DNA of 64,000 nucleotides from Ruegeria sp. HKCCA6707 (GCF_013033515.1 NZ_WQEG01000004.1:310001-374000); one strand, 5' to 3'. Counted from the first letter of the stretch, positions 42,378-51,118 are shown. Notes: a model not told the origin generated them from the letters alone. Numbers and translations: made by a program.

Positions 42378-43283
42378 TCACGAACTGCGACTGAGCCGCT
42401 CTTTGACGAAATCTTCAGCCGTTTCCAGAATGTCGTTCTCTAACCTGCGCGCGGCGGGGGACAAGACCGCACCAGCTTTGCGCAAGATGTGAATCTGCCG
42501 TTTGGCAGTCTCATCTGCGAGCGGGCGAAAAACCAAATTCCACTGCACCGCTGAAATCGCTGCAAGTTCAGGTAGGATTGTGATGCCAATCCCGGCTCGA
42601 ACAATCCCAAGGATAGAGGTAATATTATGAGCAGAAAACAGCGACCTGGCGTGAAGCTCCGCCGCTTCTTTGGCAGGGATAATTTCTGAAAGACTGTTTG
42701 CAATTAAGTTCTGCGACCTCAATGCGTCCCAACCTATGGGACTCGTGGTGTTAGCCAGCGGATGGTCGACCGGTAACAGCACACCAAACCTGTCAGTAAG
42801 CAAAACCTGACCATGCAGGCCGGGAACATTGGCCCCCAAAGTGGCAATGCCGATATCGATGCGATCACGAAGCAGCTCGTGTCGAACCGACTTCGAATCC
42901 ATGTCTCTCAGATCAATCCTAACATTTTGGTAGCCCCCGATATTTCTGGCAAACGCTCGAGGGATTATCGTCGCAGCTATGGAAGGAACCGTGGCTATTT
43001 TTACCTGTCCAATTTTCGAATTTGCAAAATTCTCGATGGCGCGTACCGTGCTATCAAAGTGCAGTAATTCCTTTTCCGCTTGCTCGAACACAAACTCTCC
43101 CAGCGCGGTGAGCTTGTTCTTTCGATCTGTCTCAAACAGCGGTTCTCCTAGATGCGTTTCGAACTGCTTCAGCATCATTGAAAGGGCTGAAGGTGTCCGT
43201 TTCAGTGTCATGGCTGCGTCGGTCAGGTTTCCATGGCGAGCAACTGCGACAAAGCCGCGAAGCATTTCTATTTTGAGTGTCAT
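42378..43283 (-). CDS. LysR-family transcriptional regulator
   Basis: A 301-residue regulator. The HTH region reads LRGFVAVARHGNLTDAAMTLKRTPSALSMMLKQFE; a standard effector domain follows. The HTH is somewhat atypical: SALSMMLKQFE in place of the usual SxVSxxIxxLE. The ATG at 43283 is preferred because MTLKIEMLRGF matches the usual LysR beginning; an ATG at 43319 is possible. It is divergent from the aldehyde dehydrogenase gene with about 100 bp between, and probably regulates 43391-49278. Confidence 0.85.
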   Translation of the reverse strand: MTLKIEMLRGFVAVARHGNLTDAAMTLKRTPSALSMMLKQFETHLGEPLFETDRKNKLTALGEFVFEQAEKELLHFDSTVRAIENFANSKIGQVKIATVPSIAATIIPRAFARNIGGYQNVRIDLRDMDSKSVRHELLRDRIDIGIATLGANVPGLHGQVLLTDRFGVLLPVDHPLANTTSPIGWDALRSQNLIANSLSEIIPAKEAAELHARSLFSAHNITSILGIVRAGIGITILPELAAISAVQWNLVFRPLADETAKRQIHILRKAGAVLSPAARRLENDILETAEDFVKERLSRSS

Positions 43284-43357
43284 CTCGGCGGATTTCAGAT
43301 TTGTTGAAATTTTCTTCAATAATTTTAGTTTGATTGACGCCCCAATTGGAGTCCATA

Positions 43358-43382
43358 CCCCAACAAACGATTTTTTGTGGGG
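43358..43382. promoter_or_regulatory. Inverted repeat just before the aldehyde dehydrogenase start
   Basis: CCCCAACAAA and TTTGTGGGG pair with one bulge around a short T-rich loop, 9 bp before the GTG at 43391. It may be an operator for the divergent LysR protein or a leader hairpin that masks the ribosome site (GGGG). Confidence 0.4.
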
Positions 43383-43390
43383 AAACAGCC

Positions 43391-44839
43391 GTGGCTGACG
43401 TTCAAAAGAACCTAATAGCTGGTGAATGGGTCATCGGTGACAGTGTCATCGAAAACCGTAACCCTTCCGATCTGACCGATCTGATTGGTGTTTTTGCGCA
43501 GGCTAACACGGATCAATTGCAAAAGACCTTGGATCAGGCCCGCATCACCCAGCAAGAATGGGCAGCCTATGGGCTGGAGCGTAAGCAATCCGTTCTGAAC
43601 GCTATCGGTAATGAGATGATGGCCCGAGCCGAAGAGCTGGGCACCTTGCTCAGCCGCGAAGAAGGCAAACCATTAGCCGAAGGAAAAGGCGAAGTTTTCC
43701 GCGCGGGGCAGTTCTTTACCTACTATGCCGCCGAGTGCCTGCGTCAGATCGGCGAGAACGCCGATTCCGTGCGACCCGATATCGAGGTAGATGTGCGCCG
43801 CGAAGCCGTGGGTGTTGTCGCGATCATCAGTCCGTGGAATTTCCCGACTGCGACCGCCTCTTGGAAGATTGCCCCTGCGCTATGTTACGGCAACGCGGTA
43901 GTCTGGAAGCCTGCCAATATCACACCAGCCTCAGCTGTGGCCTTGACCGAGATCATCGAGAAGCAGGACATCCCAAAAGGTTTGTTCAGCCTCGTCATGG
44001 GTTCAGGCGGTTCGGTCGGACAGCGTCTGGTCGAGAGCCCCAAAGTAGACGCGATTTCCTTCACCGGGTCTGTCCCGGTCGGAAAGGGAATTGCCACCGC
44101 TGCCATTCAGAACCTGACGAAAGTGCAGATGGAGATGGGCTCCAAAAACGCTTTGGCCGTCATGGATGACGCCGATCTGGATCTGGCGGTGTCACTGGCC
44201 TTGGGTGGCGCGTTTGGCGGCACTGGTCAGAAATGCACTGCGTCGTCCCGCCTTGTTGTGCATGATCGCATTCACGATGCGTTTGTCGAGAAACTGGTGG
44301 CAGGTGCTCAAGCCATGAAAGTAGGCCACGCGCTGGAAGAAGGTACGCAAATGGGTCCCGTCGTCAGCCAGCAGCAGTTGGCTGAGAACCTGGCTTATGT
44401 CGATCTGGGCAAGTCCGAAGGCGCAGAACTGGCTTGTGGAGGTGTTCGTCTGGATATGCCTCACGAAGGTTTCTATATGTCGCCAGGCGTGTTCCTGAAC
44501 ACCGACAACGCAATGCGCATCAACCGAGAAGAAATGTTTGCACCGCTGACCAGCGTAATCAGGGTCGGCAGTTATGACGAGGCGCTGAGCGTCGTCAACG
44601 ACACCAACTTTGGCCTGACCTCGGGCATTGTGACCAAGTCATTGGCCCGTGCCACGCACTTCCGCCGTAACGCGCGTACCGGTGTTGTCACCGTGAACCT
44701 GCCCACGGCAGGCACGGATTATCACGTGCCGTTCGGCGGTCGCGGCGACAGCTCTTACGGGCCGCGGGAACAGGGTAAAGCCGCTGCTGAATTCTACACG
44801 ACCGTCAAGACTGCCTATATCAGCGCGGGACCTGTTTGA
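43391..44839 (+). CDS. Aldehyde dehydrogenase (2-oxoglutarate semialdehyde dehydrogenase-like)
   Basis: A 482-residue NAD(P)-dependent aldehyde dehydrogenase. It has the cofactor segment IISPWNFPTATASWKIAPAL, VWKPANITPAS, the general base Glu in MEMGSKNA and the nucleophile Cys in GQKCTASSR. The C-terminal PFGGRGDSSYGPREQG and AEFYTTVKTAY resemble the YcbD/GucD-type 2-oxoglutarate semialdehyde dehydrogenases of sugar-acid and hydroxyproline catabolism. The usual ELGGK is EMGSK. The GTG at 43391 is preferred; a TTG at 43334 would extend into the LysR promoter. Its stop overlaps the next start. Confidence 0.88.
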   Translation: MADVQKNLIAGEWVIGDSVIENRNPSDLTDLIGVFAQANTDQLQKTLDQARITQQEWAAYGLERKQSVLNAIGNEMMARAEELGTLLSREEGKPLAEGKGEVFRAGQFFTYYAAECLRQIGENADSVRPDIEVDVRREAVGVVAIISPWNFPTATASWKIAPALCYGNAVVWKPANITPASAVALTEIIEKQDIPKGLFSLVMGSGGSVGQRLVESPKVDAISFTGSVPVGKGIATAAIQNLTKVQMEMGSKNALAVMDDADLDLAVSLALGGAFGGTGQKCTASSRLVVHDRIHDAFVEKLVAGAQAMKVGHALEEGTQMGPVVSQQQLAENLAYVDLGKSEGAELACGGVRLDMPHEGFYMSPGVFLNTDNAMRINREEMFAPLTSVIRVGSYDEALSVVNDTNFGLTSGIVTKSLARATHFRRNARTGVVTVNLPTAGTDYHVPFGGRGDSSYGPREQGKAAAEFYTTVKTAYISAGPV

Positions 44840-45813
44840 TGCTGATCGACGGGCTGCAATATGCAAACTGGTCTGAAAAGATCTTTCGGCAATTGCGCCA
44901 GGGGGACGTCGACGCGATCCATGTCACGATCTCGTATCACGAGAATTTCCGCGAGACGGTTCTGAATTTCGAGAAGTGGAATCGCTGGTTCGAACAATAT
45001 CCGGACCTGATCATGAAAGGCCGCTGGGCCAGCGATATCGATATCGCGCGGGAAACCAGTCGGACGGCTGTGTTCTTCGGGTTCCAGAACCCGTCCCCGA
45101 TCGAAGATGATATCGGCTTGGTTGAAGTCCTGCATGATCTGGGTGCGCGATTTATGCAACTGACCTATAACAACCAGTCCCTGCTGGCGACCGGATGCTA
45201 TGAAGCCGATGACACAGGCATCACACGAATGGGCAAACAGGTCATTAAAGAGATGAACCGCGTCGGCCTGGTGGTCGATATGAGCCACTCCGCAGACCGC
45301 TCTACAATTGATGCTGCCGAGCTTTCCGAGCGACCAATCGCGATTACCCATGCCAACCCATATGACTGGGCCCCGGCCTTGCGCAACAAACGCCATGACG
45401 TAATCCAGGCGGTCACGGAAAAGGGTGGGATGCTGGGCTTTTCGGTCTATCCTCATCACCTGAAGGATAAATCCGCCTGCACCGTGGAAAGCTTTTGTGA
45501 AATGGTCGCTCGTACTGCCGAAAAATATGGTGTCCAGCATCTGGGGATCGGCACGGACCTGTGTCAGGATCAGCCAGACAGCGTCGTCGAATGGATGCGT
45601 GTCGGTCGCTGGACCAAAGAAATAGACTATGGTGAAGGCTCGGCCTCGGCACCCGGTTTCCCACCGATGCCTAACTGGTTCAAAGACAATCGCGACTTTG
45701 GCAACATCGCTGCTGGCTTGCGTGCAACGGGCATGAACGACACAGAAGTCGCCGGGATAATGGGCGCGAACTGGTATCGTTTCTTCGAGCACAGTTTCAA
45801 GCCAAGCTCCTGA
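44839..45813 (+). CDS. Peptidase M19 (renal dipeptidase)-like protein lacking canonical zinc ligands
   Basis: A 324-residue TIM-barrel protein of the membrane dipeptidase family. The family order is clear: IDGLQYANW at the N-terminus, FFGFQNPSPIED, LTYNNQSLL, VVDMSHSAD, PIAITHANP and LGIGTDLCQ. In canonical enzymes the corresponding residues are IDGHND (zinc-ligand His and Asp) and VEGG (bridging Glu). Here these are Leu, Tyr and Gln. The later His ligands (SHS and THA) and the Asp of the GxGxD motif are kept. So the binuclear site of known dipeptidases cannot form as usual; a mononuclear or different activity is expected. The ATG at 44839 overlaps the ALDH stop (TGATG). It is coupled to the ALDH gene and probably acts in the same pathway on an amide or lactam. 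Confidence 0.85.
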   Translation: MLIDGLQYANWSEKIFRQLRQGDVDAIHVTISYHENFRETVLNFEKWNRWFEQYPDLIMKGRWASDIDIARETSRTAVFFGFQNPSPIEDDIGLVEVLHDLGARFMQLTYNNQSLLATGCYEADDTGITRMGKQVIKEMNRVGLVVDMSHSADRSTIDAAELSERPIAITHANPYDWAPALRNKRHDVIQAVTEKGGMLGFSVYPHHLKDKSACTVESFCEMVARTAEKYGVQHLGIGTDLCQDQPDSVVEWMRVGRWTKEIDYGEGSASAPGFPPMPNWFKDNRDFGNIAAGLRATGMNDTEVAGIMGANWYRFFEHSFKPSS

Positions 45814-45852
45814 CCAAGGACCAACGATACATTTGAATACCGATTGGAGAGA

Positions 45853-47574
45853 ATGGTAACCGAACTGAAGAGGCAAGACCGAATGGCAGACGTTTCCCGC
45901 CGTGATCCGAACATCGTAATGCGCCTGGCCCGGCTTGGCTCGATGCATCAGTCACGTCTTTCATTCATGCGAATCCTGACCCGGCGCTTGGCTCGGGAAA
46001 ACTGGCGGTTTGAAAGGGCAGCGTTCGACATTGACTCGACGGGTGTTGGGCACGCGATCTATACCGCCCACGGGCCCGATCGGTCTTATTCGCTGATTGC
46101 CTATGCACATGATTTACCGCCGGAGAAGCGATCCGATAGAGTGATCGCAGAAGCATGGGATGCAACTTTTACATTATTTGATGGCGTTCCAACCGCCGAA
46201 GATATTGAACGTCTTTCGCACAATATTCCTGTGCAGGAGGCCGGACGCGTATCTGAAACCGAGCTGTCCGTTTCTCGAGCCAATAGATCCGTTCGCCTTT
46301 GGGAGCATGTGGTCAACGTATTAGCCGAAGGTCGCCAACCGTCGTACGAAAAAATAGCTGCGGTGGGCTATTTGATGCGTACCACCGCTGTCTATGGATC
46401 AGGCAAACTGGGAGCCGCCGACCGGGAAATGATTGCAGACCGACCCGAGTTTCGCGCTCCGTTCCAGGTCGAAATGCTGTCGGTCTATCTCACGCGTTGG
46501 TTCGTAGTTGATTTGGTGCAGCACATGGCCAAAGCGCGGGCGGCATTGAGCGGCACACAAGCCGCTGAATTGGATGCGGGAATCGCGCGTTCAATAGGCA
46601 TCGGCAATTCAACCGGATTGGGTATGGCACCGTTCTTGCTAAACCATCCGCGACTATTCAATAACTGGATAACCGCGCGTGAAGACGCCATACAGGCTGT
46701 GCGCAATGTCCAATGGGCACGGGACGAAGAGATAGCGCAGTTCCATGACATCCTGCTCCGCAATATCCAACTTATTGAATCGTGGCAGTCTCAGCACCCA
46801 GTTCAAATGGAAAAGCTAGCGGTGCTCGGCAAGGACATCGCTTTGGTAAAGGGCTATCTGTCGCGCACCGACCTCAGCATGAAACAGCCTTGGGACGCGT
46901 TGTATTCCTGGTCAGAAGAAGCCTTGTCGCTGGAGGGGCAAGAATGGATCGCCTCACTGATTCTGGAACCCTACGGAGCTTTGGTCGATAAATTCGCCAA
47001 AGCCATGGCTTCAGATGACGAGCCTGTTGCCCTCATTGCCGGCGCGACGCAAATCGGAAGCCTTCGCGCCGTTTTGGAGGATGTCTACCGTTGGGCCATT
47101 GATACGGATTGGACGGTTCCGACCAACATGGCCCGCGCTTGGTACATTTCGGAGGAAAAGCAAGAACCTCGTCTGGGCCAACGATTTGAAGAACCAATCG
47201 AAGAGTATGAACAGCCTTTGGCGCCCGGTCGCGATGCTGCAGTGCTCTATCAAGCGTTGACGCATTGGCCCGACGAAGTGGAAGTGGCCGATTTCTTGCT
47301 AGAGAATCCGGAACACCGGCATACCTTGCGTCGCATTCAAGTTGCAGGGTCCTCACCCTATGCGGAAATTCGCGACAATACGATCTCTAACAGCATGTTG
47401 CCCATCGACATGCTACGCTGCAAACTTTCCTTTTTCGGCGCGACCAAATTCGACCCGCGGTCGGATCGATGGGTTCGCATTTGCATGTATGGAAACGCCC
47501 CGCTTCCCTATGAGCTCTCGCAAGCAAACGCCGACTTTTGGGTTTTTCCAAGCTCGACCGAGACGACTGCATGA
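45853..47574 (+). CDS. Large uncharacterised protein in the ALDH/M19 operon
   Basis: A 573-residue soluble protein that I do not recognise. No signal peptide and no convincing transmembrane helix. It is mixed alpha/beta, with many Trp and Arg. Notable segments are GVGHAIYTAHGPDRSYSLIA, MRTTAVYGSGKLGAADREM, GIGNSTGLGMAPFLLNHPRL and the C-terminal IDMLRCKLSFFGATKFDPRS. The start is uncertain: TTG 45844, ATG 45853 or ATG 45883 (MADVSRRD, which has a GAGG at 9 bp). It begins about 40 bp after the M19-like gene and overlaps the DUF3726 gene by 4 bp (ATGA), which is strong evidence for joint expression and a linked role. Confidence 0.7.
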   Translation: MVTELKRQDRMADVSRRDPNIVMRLARLGSMHQSRLSFMRILTRRLARENWRFERAAFDIDSTGVGHAIYTAHGPDRSYSLIAYAHDLPPEKRSDRVIAEAWDATFTLFDGVPTAEDIERLSHNIPVQEAGRVSETELSVSRANRSVRLWEHVVNVLAEGRQPSYEKIAAVGYLMRTTAVYGSGKLGAADREMIADRPEFRAPFQVEMLSVYLTRWFVVDLVQHMAKARAALSGTQAAELDAGIARSIGIGNSTGLGMAPFLLNHPRLFNNWITAREDAIQAVRNVQWARDEEIAQFHDILLRNIQLIESWQSQHPVQMEKLAVLGKDIALVKGYLSRTDLSMKQPWDALYSWSEEALSLEGQEWIASLILEPYGALVDKFAKAMASDDEPVALIAGATQIGSLRAVLEDVYRWAIDTDWTVPTNMARAWYISEEKQEPRLGQRFEEPIEEYEQPLAPGRDAAVLYQALTHWPDEVEVADFLLENPEHRHTLRRIQVAGSSPYAEIRDNTISNSMLPIDMLRCKLSFFGATKFDPRSDRWVRICMYGNAPLPYELSQANADFWVFPSSTETTA

Positions 47575-48221
47575 GCCATTCGCTGAACGAAATCGAAACC
47601 ATGAGCAAACGTGCCGCGCGTGGTGCGGGTCTGCCATGGGGTTTGGCTGAAGAGGCTGGTAAAACCACACGCTGGCTGTCCGCCTATGGCTTTCCGGGTG
47701 TTAACCTGTTGGTCGATCTGCTTGAGATGCACGACGCGCTTCCAATTCTTGATGTATCTCCTGTCTCGCTGGAGGCGGAAACTTGGTCTGCACCGATTGG
47801 CCGGATGAGCCCCCTGATCGCGAATGCCTCGGTGAGCGACTGTGCGGCCCGCCTTTTATCTCGCGGGACGATCACCCTCGAAAATGTCGACCTTCCATTG
47901 CTGGCAGTGCCATCCATCGGTGCGGTCGCGTCAACTCTTGGGGTCTCGGTTGTAGTCGAGTGGCAGAATGCTCGGCTAGTGGCAGATGGATCAGCGATTT
48001 GTGTAGAAGGCGACCCCAAGGCGCTGGAAGCGCGCCACGCGGCCAAGATGGTGTTTTCAATACCCGCCGAGTTGAAGCATCGACAAGAGCCAATGCTAAG
48101 GGCTCGTTTGTCCGATAGAAGCTGGAGCAAGCTCAGCGCATTCGCCCATCGAACCTACGCGCCTGCTACCGAAGAAAGCCGACAGCTCGGTGCGGGTAGC
48201 AGCCGGAACGACAACGACTGA
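47571..48221 (+). CDS. DUF3726-family protein
   Basis: A 216-residue cytoplasmic protein. The start SLNEIETMSKRAARGAG followed by LPWGLAEEAGKTTRWL is the DUF3726 signature. No catalytic motif is known for the family. The ATG at 47571 overlaps the stop of the upstream gene by 4 bp; an upstream in-frame TTG is within that gene. It lies 49 bp before the Ldh-family gene. Its translational coupling to the 573-residue protein suggests that the two proteins form a complex (inference). Confidence 0.75.
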   Translation: MSHSLNEIETMSKRAARGAGLPWGLAEEAGKTTRWLSAYGFPGVNLLVDLLEMHDALPILDVSPVSLEAETWSAPIGRMSPLIANASVSDCAARLLSRGTITLENVDLPLLAVPSIGAVASTLGVSVVVEWQNARLVADGSAICVEGDPKALEARHAAKMVFSIPAELKHRQEPMLRARLSDRSWSKLSAFAHRTYAPATEESRQLGAGSSRNDND

Positions 48222-48270
48222 CAACGCGCTCCTCCCATAAAAGAAACAAAACGATGAACAGGAAACAACC

Positions 48271-49278
48271 ATGATTGCCACTGAAACCCTGTCTCTGTCC
48301 GAAATCGAAGATTTGGCCTTTCAAGCGCTTGTCAAAGCGGGAACGTCCGAGGAAAACGCGCGCCCGCTTGCAGTTGCGACGGCAATGACCGAGGCAGATG
48401 GCGTCGCCTCTCACGGTCTTGCTTATATCCCGATCTACGCGCAGCATGTTGAGTGCGGCAAAGTAGACGGGTTGGCCGAACCCTTGATATCACGTCCACG
48501 CCCCGCTGTGGTCGCAGTAGACGCAGCGACCGGTTTTGCCCATCGCGCAATAGATTTGGGTTTTGAAAGCTTGATCCCACTGGCACGCGAACAAGGGGTG
48601 GCCGTATTGGCAATCAACAATTCCTACAATTGCGGAGTTCTGGGCATTCACACCCAACGCATCGCTCAAGCCGGCTTGATGGGTATCGGGTTCACAAATG
48701 CTCCTGCATCCATCGCTCCTTCGGGCGGCGCCAAGCCCGTATTAGGAACAAACCCAATTTCGATTTCTGTTCCTGACGCAGATGGCAATCCGGCTTTGTT
48801 GATTGACCAGTCCGCCAGCACAATCGCAAAAAGCGAAGTCATGAAACACGCGCGTGAGGGCAAACCGGTGCCAGAAGGTTGGGTCCTGGATGTAGAAGGT
48901 CAGCCCACCACAGATGCTGCGACTGGATTAAAGGGTTCTATGGTGCCGTCTGGTGGCTACAAGGGTGTCGGAATCGCATTGACCGTCGAGCTGATGGCTG
49001 CGGCTATGACTGGTGCAAATCTAGGCTCTGTCGCCAGCCCATTCTCGGGCACCGAAGGCGGCCCACCGAAAACCGGTCAGTTTTTCATTGCAATTGACCC
49101 GCAGGCTACATCGGGCGGTCTATTTCAAGAAAGGTTATCGGATTTGATTGGCTCGTTTCGTGCTCAAGACGGTGCGCGACTGCCAGGCGATTGGCGCCGA
49201 AAGTGTCGCGAACGCGCGTCGACCGAAGGTGTTGCGGTGAATTCCGCTATTCTTGAAAAGGTACGCGCGCTGGTCTGA
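48271..49278 (+). CDS. Ldh-family (malate/L-lactate dehydrogenase type 2) reductase, likely cyclic-imine reductase
   Basis: A 335-residue NAD(P)H-dependent enzyme of the Ldh_2 fold. It has DGVASHGLAYIPIYA with the catalytic His near residue 50, INNSYNCGVLGIH, GIGFTNAPASIAPSGG and PVLGTNPISISVP. Members include malate/ureidoglycolate dehydrogenases and the piperideine-2-carboxylate/pyrroline-2-carboxylate reductases. The Ser/Asn pattern and shorter length favour the latter, which act in D-amino-acid and 3-hydroxyproline metabolism. It is in the ALDH/M19/DUF3726 operon; the sequence AGGAAACAACC precedes the ATG. Confidence 0.85.
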   Translation: MIATETLSLSEIEDLAFQALVKAGTSEENARPLAVATAMTEADGVASHGLAYIPIYAQHVECGKVDGLAEPLISRPRPAVVAVDAATGFAHRAIDLGFESLIPLAREQGVAVLAINNSYNCGVLGIHTQRIAQAGLMGIGFTNAPASIAPSGGAKPVLGTNPISISVPDADGNPALLIDQSASTIAKSEVMKHAREGKPVPEGWVLDVEGQPTTDAATGLKGSMVPSGGYKGVGIALTVELMAAAMTGANLGSVASPFSGTEGGPPKTGQFFIAIDPQATSGGLFQERLSDLIGSFRAQDGARLPGDWRRKCRERASTEGVAVNSAILEKVRALV

Positions 49279-49310
49279 CTTTGTTTCAGACAAGCTCTGT
49301 CAACGCGTAC
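49261..49310. repeat. Nested inverted repeats at the end of the Ldh-family gene
   Basis: Outer arms GTACGCG (49261-49267) and CGCGTAC (49304-49310) enclose inner arms GTCTGA (49273-49278) and TCAGAC (49286-49291), the inner one including the stop codon. No T-run follows; it may be an mRNA 3'-end structure. Confidence 0.45.
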
Positions 49311-49704
49311 GCTAGTTGCACAAAAACTTGCGAAAGGCGGTATTCAACTGCCGCCTCTCTGGTCTTTCCCTGGCGCTTAATTCTCGAGTGCAATTTCCTT
49401 CAAACGGACCGCGACGCCCCGCGGTCTGAAGACCATAGACGGGATGGATCAAAGGCCGGTCCTGCGCTTCCAATCAAGTCAGAGCACTCGCTTGGGCATG
49501 AACGATATCTTGAAGCTTCTGCAAGACGTCGTGCTGAACCGGTTTGAAAGAAAACCGCCGCCCGCTGGTGGAGCGAGACAAACCGAGCTTTCGATGCGAT
49601 GCCAAATCGTGCTATCCGCACCATAGAGGGCGAGGCCTTTGGGAAACGTCAAAAATCTATTGAAACAGCAACGTTCGGGACTGAAGCAAAGGCGGGCCAA
49701 ACAG
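49279..49704. other. Intergenic region upstream of methylglyoxal synthase
   Basis: 426 bp without a supportable gene. The first 30 bp complete the inverted repeats of the upstream gene's 3' end. Short open frames on both strands (for example 49444-49626 plus) show no recognisable features. It presumably contains the mgsA promoter. Confidence 0.5.
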
Positions 49705-50082
49705 ATGAAACAGATTGCCTTGATCGCACATGACAACAAAAAACCTGATCTGGCCGATTGGGTGAAACGCCACGCGACCCAATTGCGCCCGCACAACTTG
49801 ATCTGCACAAAAACAACAGGGACTGTGATCCAGGCCGGCGTCTCTTTAGAGAATATCGAACTTGTTAAGAGCGGACCATTAGGAGGAGACCAACAGATCG
49901 GCGCCTTAATAGCGCTCGACAAAATAGATCTACTTGTGTTCTTCACAGATCCGACGACACCTCATCCCCATGATGTAGACGTCAAAGCCCTGACTCGTCT
50001 GGCGACCGTCTACGACATCCCCATGGCATGTAGCAAAGCGACCGCGAATTTGATTATCGCTTCAGGATTTTTGGAAAGCTAA
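49705..50082 (+). CDS. mgsA: Methylglyoxal synthase
   Basis: A 125-residue enzyme that converts dihydroxyacetone phosphate to methylglyoxal and phosphate. It has IALIAHDNKK with the catalytic Asp, the phosphate-binding TGTVIQ, SGPLGGDQQIGA, and FFTDPTTPHPHDVDVKALTR with the second Asp and the His. The conserved ATAN...II end is seen as SKATANLIIASGF. It is shorter than the E. coli enzyme (152). I start at the ATG at 49705 because it matches the family N-terminus; a frame from 49639 exists. It is convergent with the GntR gene, 9 bp apart. Its link to the upstream operon is unclear. Confidence 0.9.
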   Translation: MKQIALIAHDNKKPDLADWVKRHATQLRPHNLICTKTTGTVIQAGVSLENIELVKSGPLGGDQQIGALIALDKIDLLVFFTDPTTPHPHDVDVKALTRLATVYDIPMACSKATANLIIASGFLES

Positions 50083-50091
50083 ACTGTTCCA

Positions 50092-50994
50092 TCAGTTGGC
50101 GTCGGCAGCCCAAGACCAAGCCAGCGGCGATTTTCGTTTGAGAGCACCGCTTAGATGACGCCTCATGCGATGAGAGGCGCCCAGGTTATCTCCCGCCTCC
50201 AACAGATCCAAGATTTCAATATGCTCAGTGCATTGCTCGATAAGGCGGTCGTGGTTCACATCGGCACGATACTCCATGAGGCGCCGCATGCGATTAACAC
50301 GCTGCAGTGAAACCAGGAAAAACGGGTTTCCGGAAAACTTTATGACCTCTTCATGAAAAACCGAACCGTTTTGTAAAAGTGTTTCTGCCGGAACCGAGCT
50401 GAAATCCATTTCCAGCATTCCTTCCTGCGTCCGCCTTAGTTCAGTCAGAACTCCTCGGTTCAACTCAAAGGATGGTTCGAGCATCGCAGCGGGCTCAATC
50501 GCCATACGAAACCGATAGATCTCGTCAAACGCTTCTGGTGTATTTGCCACGGGAAGAAACCGCCAACCATAGCCTTCTTTTCTCTCGACCCACCCTTCAC
50601 GCGTCGCCCTCACCAGAACCTCGCTTGTGCAGGCCTTCGACCAATCATAGCGCTGGCGCAAAAACTGTTCTGTGACTTCTTCGGGAAGCTCTCCCCTTAG
50701 CCAATCATCCGCCAAACGATGATAAGGGCTTTGGTCTTGCTCGGGTTGCTGTTCCAGCACCTCTGCAACGACATCAGGATCCAGTTCTCCAACAAAGAAC
50801 CCTCGGTTCTCCTGACGCTGAAGAAAACCTCTTTGTTCAAGTAAATTCAAAGCTTCTCTGATCGGAGTTCGCGAAACTCCGTAACGATCCGCCAATTGTT
50901 GCGCTCCCAGATGCTGGCCCGTTTGCAGCCCGCCAGAGGCGATATCTTGCAGCAATCGTCTGGAAATTCTCTGTGGAAGGTCACTTGAGCGCAA
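50092..50994 (-). CDS. GntR-family regulator with FCD domain and an extra winged-helix-like segment
   Basis: A 300-residue regulator, longer than the usual 220-250 of FadR-type proteins. The first wHTH is at about residues 5-70 (GAQQLADRYGVSRTPIREAL, LLEQRGFLQRQENRGFFV). Residues about 95-150 look like a second, diverged wHTH (TSEVLVRATREGWVERKEGY, then GWRFLPV). The FCD ligand domain follows (YRFRMAIEPAAM, FHEEVIKFSGNPFF, HIEILDLLEAGD) with metal-binding-type histidines. Either mgsA or the CobW/amidohydrolase genes could be targets. Confidence 0.83.
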   Translation of the reverse strand: MRSSDLPQRISRRLLQDIASGGLQTGQHLGAQQLADRYGVSRTPIREALNLLEQRGFLQRQENRGFFVGELDPDVVAEVLEQQPEQDQSPYHRLADDWLRGELPEEVTEQFLRQRYDWSKACTSEVLVRATREGWVERKEGYGWRFLPVANTPEAFDEIYRFRMAIEPAAMLEPSFELNRGVLTELRRTQEGMLEMDFSSVPAETLLQNGSVFHEEVIKFSGNPFFLVSLQRVNRMRRLMEYRADVNHDRLIEQCTEHIEILDLLEAGDNLGASHRMRRHLSGALKRKSPLAWSWAADAN

Positions 50995-51118
50995 ACCGCC
51001 CTCCGGCTATTTACTAAGTTGAATTGGCTGAGTAGCACGACATGTTTCAGCTTATTGGTTTTTAGGGCCAATTTGCAACGTCAAAAATGGTTTTTATCGA
51101 ACCAATGTGCAGCGCGAG

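Noticed and set aside
44839..45813. Calling the M19-like protein a normal membrane dipeptidase
   Set aside because: Three ligand positions differ from the canonical enzyme, and there is no signal peptide, so the standard annotation would mislead.
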